A DNA stretch of 11,892 bases, taken from contig JAUVNV010000058.1 in NCBI GenBank assembly GCA_030599515.1, positions 1 to 11,892 on the forward strand. The letters are read 5' to 3'. The translations under genes and the position numbers were made by a program. Below are positions 1 through 5,340 of the stretch, one piece after another (positions within the stretch are counted from its first letter, which is position 1; each line of letters starts with the position of its first letter). Below the pieces are notes generated by a model. It made no database searches, was not told the origin of the DNA, and saw only the letters and a program-made list of their open reading frames with translations. The stretch comes from Acidimicrobiia bacterium. Lineage in GTDB: Bacteria > Actinomycetota > Acidimicrobiia > Spongiisociales > UBA5794.

Positions 1-339
1 CTCCTGCCCGCGTCGAGCTTGACGCCGCAGCGTGATCTGCTCGGCCCGTCCCTTGTAGTCGCCCGCGTCGATCCGATCCTGCGCCGTCTGACCGGCCTCG
101 ATCTTCTGTGCGAAGTCGACTTCCGTCTCGGCCGTGAGTAACTCGTACTCACCGATCGCCGTCAAGTACTGACTCACCAGGTCCGTCGTGAGTCGTCCCC
201 GCTCATCGGTGAGCTTGGAACGGTCGCGATCGCGGCGTGTGCGTGTGAGCGTGTCTCGGTCGACGCGCTCCTTCGCCTCTTCGCGCTCACGCGCTGCTCG
301 GTTCAGGACAGCCTTGCTCGTGTTCGAGCCGTTTGTCAT
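1..339 (-). CDS. RNA polymerase sigma factor, group 2 / SigA-like, N-terminal fragment (3' end outside window)
   Basis: The frame is open from an ATG at 339 to the left edge, giving 113 residues. After a charged, Arg-rich leader (about residues 14-50) comes a clear sigma-70 region 1.2: 'DLVSQYLTAIGEYELLTAE' at about residues 53-71, followed by 'EVDFAQKIEAG', the usual DLVRxYLxxIGxxxLLTAxEEVxLAxxIExG pattern. The last residues ('LRRQARRGQE') match the stretch just before region 2.1 in actinobacterial SigA/SigB-type factors. The short leader lacks the long acidic region 1.1 of housekeeping SigA, so a group 2 (alternative, primary-like) sigma factor is more likely. The start is supported by GGAGG seven bases upstream of the ATG. 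It would direct core RNA polymerase to -10/-35 promoters. Promoter regions 2 to 4 cannot be inspected here. Confidence 0.88.
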   Translation of the reverse strand, partial: MTNGSNTSKAVLNRAAREREEAKERVDRDTLTRTRRDRDRSKLTDERGRLTTDLVSQYLTAIGEYELLTAETEVDFAQKIEAGQTAQDRIDAGDYKGRAEQITLRRQARRGQE

Positions 340-416
340 CGCGTGATCCTCCACCAACGTCATCCAGTACACCCGTCCCGACCCCGTGAAGCGCGCCACC
401 GGGCAGGGAGTAGCTC

Positions 417-445
417 AATATCACACATTTGGGCCGATTTGTGAA
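417..445 (-). promoter_or_regulatory. Putative sigma-70-type promoter of the sigma factor gene
   Basis: On the minus strand TTCACA (440-445; five of six to TTGACA) and GATATT (417-422; four of six to TATAAT) are separated by exactly 17 bp, with TGTG just before the -10. It would leave a 5' leader of about 70 nt before the ATG at 339. Prediction from consensus only. Confidence 0.42.
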
Positions 446-548
446 CCCCGAATCTTCGGAGGACCGGCCGTCGTCTCCGCTCGTGCAGGGTACGGAGCAG
501 TTGCGGCTAGCGCGACGTCATCGTGCGTCGTGCACCATCCGCTGTCCG

Positions 549-565
549 GAGGGGGCGTTCCCCTC
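549..565 (-). terminator. Hairpin downstream of the 578-994 gene, possible terminator
   Basis: GAGGGG (549-554) pairs with CCCCTC (560-565) around a 5-nt loop, 12 nt beyond the minus-strand stop codon at 578-580. There is no T-run after it, so it could be a U-less actinobacterial terminator or merely an inverted repeat. Confidence 0.33.
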
Positions 566-577
566 AGTTGCTCGGGC

Positions 578-994
578 TCAGAGGCCCTCGAGGACTCCTT
601 CAGGGAAGCCATGCATCAGACCTCCCGGGAATCCTCCCAGCAGCCCGCCGGGGAGTCCCCCGAGAAGCACGTCGTAGATGTCCGGGGCCACGTCGCTGCA
701 TCGATCGTGCGCTTCGCGCCAAACCGTCGTGTCGATTTCTCCTTCAACCAGGGAACCGGGCACGGTCACGGTGAATCCACCGTCCCGGCTGGCTTCGACG
801 ATCGGAACATTGGCGCCGTGATCGGCCAGACACGACGTGTACACCTCGAGTTCGTGGACCAGTCCCTCGGGTTCGATCCGATCGTTCGCGGTGAGGACGA
901 TGATGAGTCCGACTGCGAGAAACACTCCGATGCCGACGCCCACGAGGATCGCCGGGACTACCCAATCTGCCGGTGCTGTTCGACGGTCGCTCAT
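578..994 (-). CDS. Small membrane-anchored protein with C-terminal Pro-Gly octapeptide repeats (unknown function)
   Basis: A 138-residue protein I do not recognise. It starts with a short polar N-terminus, one hydrophobic segment at about residues 11-35 (VVPAILVG...GLIIVL) without a lipobox, then a globular part of about 70 residues containing two Cys (C55 in 'YTSCLADHG' and C99 in 'HDRCSD'), which could form a disulphide outside the membrane. Residues 112-138 are three 8-residue repeats, GGLPGGLL, GGFPGGLM and HGFPEGVL, plus a final EGL. The start at 994 is backed by GAAGGA six bases upstream. The membrane segment and Cys pair suggest an N-in, C-out envelope protein. It lies upstream of the sigma gene on the same strand but is separated by a 238-bp gap that holds its own promoter candidate, so co-transcription is not assumed. 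Confidence 0.72.
   Translation of the reverse strand: MSDRRTAPADWVVPAILVGVGIGVFLAVGLIIVLTANDRIEPEGLVHELEVYTSCLADHGANVPIVEASRDGGFTVTVPGSLVEGEIDTTVWREAHDRCSDVAPDIYDVLLGGLPGGLLGGFPGGLMHGFPEGVLEGL
590..661 (-). repeat. In-frame 24-bp repeats encoding [GH]G[LF]P[GE]G[LV][LM]
   Basis: Residues 112-135 of the minus-strand gene are three consecutive octapeptides of one pattern, so the DNA is a degenerate three-unit tandem repeat of period 24. Seen directly in the translation. Confidence 0.8.
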
Positions 995-1011
995 GTTGGT
1001 TCCTTCCGCTC

Positions 1012-1026
1012 GGGCCGGTACGGCCC
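1012..1026. promoter_or_regulatory. Inverted repeat in the divergent intergenic region
   Basis: GGGCCG and CGGCCC are separated by GTA, a 6-bp perfect inverted repeat between the divergent 994 (minus) and 1064 (plus) starts. It could be an operator half-site pair or a small hairpin. In GC-rich DNA such repeats also arise by chance. Confidence 0.25.
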
Positions 1027-1063
1027 ATCGAAGCTACCTCGGACTCGCCGTAAGGGTACGCAG

Positions 1064-1270
1064 ATGCCCGAGTGGACCACGCTGCTCGCCTATGCGGGGC
1101 CGCAATGCTTTCTTTTCAGCCTGCCGGGATCGGCTGCGCTCTACATCATCACCCGCTCGCTCAGCCAGGGTCTGGTCGTGAACGTTCTCAATCCGAAGGT
1201 TGCTCTGTTCTTCGTCGCGTTCGTTCCACAATTCATCGATCCGTCCCTCGGGAGCAAGACCCGTCTCTGA
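1064..1270 (+). pseudogene. LysE/RhtB-family exporter remnant with internal deletion
   Basis: The 68-residue frame begins like a LysE-type amino-acid exporter: MPEWTTLLAY, then a degraded first membrane segment, 'LPGSAALYIITRSLSQG' (the family has VPGPAxLYIxxRSLxQG). At about residue 36 it jumps to 'LVVNVLNPKVALFF' and 'FVPQFIDPSLGS', which in intact members is the QGxxxNxLNPKxxLFFxAFxPQF motif more than 100 residues later. Family members are about 200-210 residues, so the middle membrane segments are missing and the C-terminus ends early at 'SKTRL'. Both pieces are in one frame, and the shared QG at the joint fits deletion between short repeats. A small functional protein is possible but unlikely. 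The real start is probably the ATG at 1064 rather than the GC-rich open frame extending upstream to 386. Confidence 0.78.
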
Positions 1271-1297
1271 AATCCCTGGATTCCTGACATCTGTTCG

Positions 1298-1303
1298 TAT
1301 CCT
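1298..1303 (+). promoter_or_regulatory. -10 element TATCCT for a probably leaderless gene at 1312
   Basis: TATCCT (TANNNT pattern) lies 8 nt before the ATG, and no Shine-Dalgarno sequence precedes that ATG. A start site 7 nt after the element would fall within about 2 nt of the ATG. No good -35 was seen. Confidence 0.4.
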
Positions 1304-1311
1304 CATTCCGG

Positions 1312-2337
1312 ATGCCCACATCGACCCACCTCCCACTGTGTGTGTACTGCGGAACTGCTCGACCCGCGGACCAGACAAGGTGCCCGCAGTGCGGTCGTCC
1401 GTGGATCGACGTCCGAGTGGGCGCCTACGCCGATGACCGCGTGCCGGCCATGGCCGGCGTTGCGGCTGTCCATGGGCAAGCGCCAGTCGAGGCGCCGCCC
1501 GCACCGGGCCCGAAACCGCCGACACCTGAGTCCGGCGACGCCGGTCTCGCGCCTGCCGATGAGGAGCATGAGCCTGATCCGAGCGGTCGATTTGTGTGGC
1601 TCATCCCAGCACTCATCGCCGCAGTAGCAATCGTCGTGATCGCACTCTTCGCGTTCGGCGTCCTCGACGGAACAAGTGACACGGCTACGGTTGCGGCCCC
1701 GGCTCCGGCAACGACGGTTCCCGCGACTCCCACCACTGCCGTCCCGACAACCATCCCCCCGGTGCCCACCACCACGGTCGCTCCCACCACGACGAGTACC
1801 ACGACGACGACAATCCCCGATCCATCTTCGTTCCAGGCCGTGGGAGAGGCGATTCCGGTCTCCTCGCTGACGCTCAAGGCAAGTGGTATCGGGCCCATCG
1901 CCTTCGACGATGACGCCGAGGATGCCATCGGTCGCCTCGTCGCCAGTCTCGGGCAGCCGGAGGAAACCGGTGCCGCCGGAGAGGAATTGGGGCTTTGCGA
2001 TGACGATGACGGACGCTTCGCTCGCTGGGCGGGCCTGACCGTTGCCGTGTCCGGGACGTTCGCAGATGGGATGTTCGCCGGCTACCGCTACGAGGATGAG
2101 GCGGTGCCGACGATGCATCTCGATCTCGCCACACCGTCAGGACTCCGAGTGGGCGATACGGTCTCGACGCTCAACCGGATCTACTCTTCGTATCAGATCG
2201 ACTACGTGTCGTCGGGGGGCACCAACCTCTTCCGACTGTCGGATGGCAAGGGCCTGCTGTTGTGGGGACCCGTATCGTCGATCGAGGATTCGGGCCAGGT
2301 CGAGGGCATCTACGCTCCCGACGTCTGTTCACCGTAA
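1312..2337 (+). CDS. Zinc-ribbon single-pass membrane protein with stalked extracytoplasmic domain (paralogue of the 4425 gene)
   Basis: This 341-residue protein begins with a zinc ribbon: C10, C13, C24 and C27 in 'CVYCG' and 'CPQCG'. The ribbon lies so close to the ATG that no later start is possible. A Pro/Ala-rich stretch leads to one membrane segment (about 95-117), a Thr/Pro/Val stalk (about 122-171) and a C-terminal domain (about 176-341). Topology by charge: ribbon in the cytoplasm, domain outside. The outer domain contains C229 and C339, a probable disulphide, and ends 'LLLWGPV...GIYAPDVC'. It aligns with the C-terminal domain of the 4425 gene, including 'GLRVGDTVSTLNRIY' against 'GLKAGDTVETLQTIY'. 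No catalytic motif was recognised. It is followed 49 bp later by the ATPase-LCP fusion gene, so an envelope-assembly partner role is inferred. The start seems leaderless. Confidence 0.82.
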   Translation: MPTSTHLPLCVYCGTARPADQTRCPQCGRPWIDVRVGAYADDRVPAMAGVAAVHGQAPVEAPPAPGPKPPTPESGDAGLAPADEEHEPDPSGRFVWLIPALIAAVAIVVIALFAFGVLDGTSDTATVAAPAPATTVPATPTTAVPTTIPPVPTTTVAPTTTSTTTTTIPDPSSFQAVGEAIPVSSLTLKASGIGPIAFDDDAEDAIGRLVASLGQPEETGAAGEELGLCDDDDGRFARWAGLTVAVSGTFADGMFAGYRYEDEAVPTMHLDLATPSGLRVGDTVSTLNRIYSSYQIDYVSSGGTNLFRLSDGKGLLLWGPVSSIEDSGQVEGIYAPDVCSP

Positions 2338-2386
2338 GATGCATACCTTCCTCACGGGGTAACATCCACACCGCCCGCATCCGATC

Positions 2387-4363
2387 ATGGGGGGACCGTT
2401 GAGTTCCGCAGACAATCCCTGGTGGCGTCGCCTTTTTTCACCGGCGAACGTCTTGTCGGTGGTCGCCGGTGTTTCTGTCTTCGTCCTCGGACTCGTCGCG
2501 TGGGATACGAACCGCGGCGTTCTCGTGTCGGCATTCGTCGCCGCAACCGTTACCGGGATCGTGTGGTTGATCTGGTGGTCGGTCTCCGGTCCTCCGGACT
2601 TTGCACGGATCCTCGGTGTGCCGCGTCTCGGTTCGATTCCCAACGACGGTTCGGGCCCGGCACCGACGCTCGCCGACGCCTCTTCGGATACGAGCGCCGC
2701 CTACGCGAGTCTCCTCGCCGAGATTGAGGGACACACGAACGGACAAGTCATTCTCGTCTCGTCCCCTGGGCCCGGACAAGGAGCATCGACCGTGGCGCTC
2801 AATCTCGCCGTCTCGGCGACGCAGCGAGGGCGCCGCGTGGCCCTGATCGACGGCGACACAGCCGGGCACGGGGTCTCACGCTTCCTGTCCACGGGAGCTG
2901 AACCGGGTTTGACCGATCTTGCCGACGGCTCGTCCACCCTCGCCGAAACCGCCAGGATGTGGGAGATCGGGCCGGACTCGGTCTTGCCGATCGTGCCGTC
3001 GGGATCACCGGATACCGCATCCGAGGACGCTCTCGCCGGCGCTGATCTTGCAGCATCGATCGATCGGATCGCAGAGCGGGCCGATGCCGTTCTCATCGAC
3101 GCGCCGCCCATCGCGTGGGATGGAGCGACCGCACCGCTCGCCGCACATGCCGACGGAACGATCCTGGTCGTCACCGATGCTGCCACCGATGCAACCGTCG
3201 TGGACACGCGCGACCGACTCAACGCGGCTGGTGCACCGGTGATCGGATACGTCGAGAACCGGACGAAGCCACCGTCGTTCTGGCGCCTCCCCATCGTTCG
3301 CATGCTCAAGCGAACCGCGGGAGCGTTCGTTGCGATCGCACTCGTCTACACGGGTTTCACCGGCCTCCAACTCTACGACTCGTGGGCAGGGGTCGATCGA
3401 CAGGCGCTCGACACGTCCGAGGCCGAGGTTCTGCTCCCACCGACAACTGCTCCGCCGCCGGCCGACGTCATCGAAGACGATCCCAACGTGCCCCCCCTCG
3501 AAGAGGTCGTCGTCGCCGCACCGACGATCGAAGGCGCCTACCGGTCACTCCTCCTGGTCGGCAGCGATGAAGCGGCCGATCTCGCGGACGTCATCCTTCT
3601 CACCGTCCTCCCGGCCGACGAGGAACTCGATCCGTTCATGGTGTCCCTTCCCCGCGATCTGTACGTGCCGAACCGGTGCACACACAACTACGGCCGCATC
3701 AACGCGACGCTCCGAGAGTGCGGCGACGTCAACGCACCCACCATGCTCGCCTTGACGGTCGAGGACTTCACCGGCATCAAAGTCAATAACTTCGCCATTT
3801 TCGACTTCGACGGATTCGCTGAAGTCATCGACGGTGTCGGCGGCGTCGCGATCTGCACCGAGTACCCGATGCGCGACGAGAAGTCGTTTCTCTCGTTGCC
3901 GGGTGGGTGCGTGAACGCCGATGGAACGACCGCACTTGCGTGGGTTCGTTCCCGACACACACAACAGCTGGTCGACGGACGGTGGCGCTCCGTGCCCGGC
4001 GCCGGCGATCTCATGCGAAACCAGCATCAACAGGACGTACTGGTCGAATTGGCGAAGAAGCTCAGCACCTTCGAGTCCCCGTCCGATCTCTCATCGAAGA
4101 TCGAGGAGCTTTCGAACGCGTTCACGGTGGACGAGGGGCTGGGGATCTCCGATGCGCTCAGTCTCGCGTGGAGCCTCCGCGACGTCGACGTCACTGTGAT
4201 CCAACGCCTCGTGATACCCGTGAAACTTGGAACTACCACGTCCGGCCAGTCGATCCTTCGGGCAACAAGGCCTTTCGACGAGGTGCTCTCCGAGTTCTAT
4301 CCAACGCTCCTCGCGGATCCGGTCCCGGAGGCATCGGCTGCGGCCGACCGCGACCAATCCTGA
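2387..4363 (+). CDS. Wzc/CpsD-like (BY-kinase/MinD-type) ATPase domain fused to a LytR-CpsA-Psr (LCP) domain
   Basis: A 658-residue fusion. Two membrane segments (about 23-39 and 46-65) precede a cytoplasmic P-loop domain (about 100-300) of the CpsD/Wzc/MinD class: Walker A-like 'SSPGPGQGAST' (125-135), Walker A' 'VALIDGDT' (151-158) and Walker B 'AVLIDAPP' (234-241). In the family Walker A is PGxGK[ST]T; here lysine is replaced by A133, so ATP hydrolysis or kinase activity is doubtful. No C-terminal Tyr cluster is present. A third membrane segment (about 309-328) and an acidic Pro-rich linker lead to an extracytoplasmic LCP domain (about 380-640) with 'SLPRDLYV' (420-427), 'GRIN' (436-439), 'VNNFAIFDFDGF', 'IDGVGGVAI', 'ALAWVRSRH' (516-524) and 'DLMRNQHQQD'. 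LCP proteins transfer polyprenyl-phosphate-linked glycopolymers to peptidoglycan or, in mycolata, arabinogalactan. The alternating topology is self-consistent. The start could also be TTG at 2399, which follows a G-run. Confidence 0.87.
   Translation: MGGPLSSADNPWWRRLFSPANVLSVVAGVSVFVLGLVAWDTNRGVLVSAFVAATVTGIVWLIWWSVSGPPDFARILGVPRLGSIPNDGSGPAPTLADASSDTSAAYASLLAEIEGHTNGQVILVSSPGPGQGASTVALNLAVSATQRGRRVALIDGDTAGHGVSRFLSTGAEPGLTDLADGSSTLAETARMWEIGPDSVLPIVPSGSPDTASEDALAGADLAASIDRIAERADAVLIDAPPIAWDGATAPLAAHADGTILVVTDAATDATVVDTRDRLNAAGAPVIGYVENRTKPPSFWRLPIVRMLKRTAGAFVAIALVYTGFTGLQLYDSWAGVDRQALDTSEAEVLLPPTTAPPPADVIEDDPNVPPLEEVVVAAPTIEGAYRSLLLVGSDEAADLADVILLTVLPADEELDPFMVSLPRDLYVPNRCTHNYGRINATLRECGDVNAPTMLALTVEDFTGIKVNNFAIFDFDGFAEVIDGVGGVAICTEYPMRDEKSFLSLPGGCVNADGTTALAWVRSRHTQQLVDGRWRSVPGAGDLMRNQHQQDVLVELAKKLSTFESPSDLSSKIEELSNAFTVDEGLGISDALSLAWSLRDVDVTVIQRLVIPVKLGTTTSGQSILRATRPFDEVLSEFYPTLLADPVPEASAAADRDQS
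2759..2791 (+). other. Deviant Walker A motif lacking the P-loop lysine
   Basis: The codons encode SSPGPGQGAST, and the triplet at 2783-2785 is GCA (Ala) where CpsD/Wzc/MinD proteins have the invariant Lys before Ser/Thr. Walker A' and Walker B downstream are intact. The flanking residues fit the family closely, so misalignment is unlikely. Confidence 0.75.
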
Positions 4364-4384
4364 CACGACGCACCACTCGGTTGC

Positions 4385-4403
4385 CCGTAAGATGGTGGGT
4401 AAC
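4385..4403 (+). promoter_or_regulatory. Repeated upstream element CCGTAAGATG...GGGTAAC (copy 2), possible promoter
   Basis: CCGTAAGATG (4385-4394) followed after 2 bp by GGGTAAC (4397-4403) precedes the 4425 gene. The same two blocks, 15 bp apart, precede the 2387 gene at 2332-2341 and 2357-2363. TAAGAT could serve as a -10 (TANNNT). No convincing -35 was found. Confidence 0.3.
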
Positions 4404-4424
4404 CGCCGGGAGGACCGACACAGC

Positions 4425-5318
4425 GTGAGCGACCCGAAAGACCCATACGGCAATCCACCGGGATGGACCGATCCGTACTCCGGCCTGTCGGACATCTCCG
4501 GGAGCGACCCGATACCGCCGCTCGAAGATCCACGCACGCCTGCAGCGACGCCACCCGGTTCTCCCCTGTTGACCGGCCTGGTCGTTGGTCTCCTGCTCGT
4601 CGCACTCTCAGTCGCGGTGTTCCAGCTGCTCAAGAGCGATGAAACCGTCGCAACCGGCGAGACAACCACAACGGCACCGGCCGATGGTTCGGAGACCACG
4701 GCGCCCGGCGATACCTCGACTACGTCGTCGACGGTCCCCACGACAACACCACCTTCCGAACCGTATCCGCCGGTCGGTACGCCGATCGCGGTCGACAAGA
4801 TGAAGCTCAAGAGCGATCGCGTCGCCGTCCAAATCAACGGCACGCCTGATCTCGCGTTCGGCGACTTCGCCGACATCTCGATCGGCCGACTCGTCTCGAG
4901 CTTCGGCGAACCGGATCAAGACACGGGTTGGCAGGTCTCCACCGGCGAATGGGGGGTCTGCACCGGTGAGCCCGAGCGCGTCATCCGATTCGGACCGTTC
5001 GCTGCGATCGTCACGACGGACGGTACGACGGAAGTGTTCAACGGCTATCGCCAAGATCTCAGTTTCGGTGGTATCGACTCCGACGCCAGCCAGTTGACCA
5101 CACTGAGCGGATTGAAGGCTGGAGACACAGTGGAGACCCTGCAGACCATCTACGCGACCGAGGACGTCACATTCGTAACGGATTCGACGGGCGATGAGTT
5201 CTTCGAGCTCCGCGGTGCAGACACGGGCACGCTCCTGCTGTGGGGCCCGGTCCGGGGTACCGATCCGGACTCTCTTGTTGTCGGCATCTTCGCCCCGGAC
5301 GTGTGCGATAGAGGCTGA
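4425..5318 (+). CDS. Single-pass membrane protein with stalked extracytoplasmic domain (paralogue of the 1312 gene)
   Basis: I place the start at the GTG at 4425 (297 residues) because GGGAGGA lies about 10 nt upstream and the protein sequence becomes sensible only from here; the open frame upstream to 4227 overlaps the LCP gene and is Arg/Ser-rich noise. The N-terminus is cytoplasmic, Pro/Gly/Asp-rich and lacks the zinc ribbon of its paralogue. One membrane segment (about 48-69) is followed by a Thr/Ser-rich stalk (about 71-112) and an outer domain (about 115-297) with C179 and C294, 'IGRLVSSFGEP' (153-163), 'GLKAGDTVETLQTIY' (229-243) and 'LLLWGPV...GIFAPDVC' at the end, all shared with the 1312 protein. 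Function unknown. It begins 61 bp after the LCP fusion, in the same direction, so a three-gene unit is likely. Confidence 0.84.
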   Translation: MSDPKDPYGNPPGWTDPYSGLSDISGSDPIPPLEDPRTPAATPPGSPLLTGLVVGLLLVALSVAVFQLLKSDETVATGETTTTAPADGSETTAPGDTSTTSSTVPTTTPPSEPYPPVGTPIAVDKMKLKSDRVAVQINGTPDLAFGDFADISIGRLVSSFGEPDQDTGWQVSTGEWGVCTGEPERVIRFGPFAAIVTTDGTTEVFNGYRQDLSFGGIDSDASQLTTLSGLKAGDTVETLQTIYATEDVTFVTDSTGDEFFELRGADTGTLLLWGPVRGTDPDSLVVGIFAPDVCDRG

Positions 5319-5330
5319 CCCCTTCGGTCA
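5316..5330. terminator. Small hairpin between convergent genes, possible bidirectional terminator
   Basis: TGACC (5316-5320, overlapping the stop codon) pairs with GGTCA (5326-5330) around CCTTC. It lies in the 22-bp gap between two convergent genes. The stem is only 5 bp and there is no T-run. Confidence 0.28.
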
Positions 5331-5340
5331 TGACATCGAC

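Noticed and set aside
386..1063. Long plus-strand open frame upstream of the LysE remnant
   Set aside because: It lies opposite the 578-994 gene, has low-quality composition, and only the part after the ATG at 1064 resembles a protein family.
1676..1830. Short-period repeats resembling a microsatellite
   Set aside because: They are ACC/ACG Thr codons in the stalk of the 1312 protein, so coding low complexity explains them.
1303..2118. Minus-strand open frames across the first stalked protein gene
   Set aside because: They are Arg/Gly/Val-rich antisense products of the Thr/Pro-coding stalk. The plus frame has a zinc ribbon, a membrane segment and a paralogue.
4227..4424. N-terminal extension of the second stalked protein
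   Set aside because: It overlaps the end of the LCP fusion, is Ser/Arg-rich, and the GTG at 4425 has a ribosome binding site.
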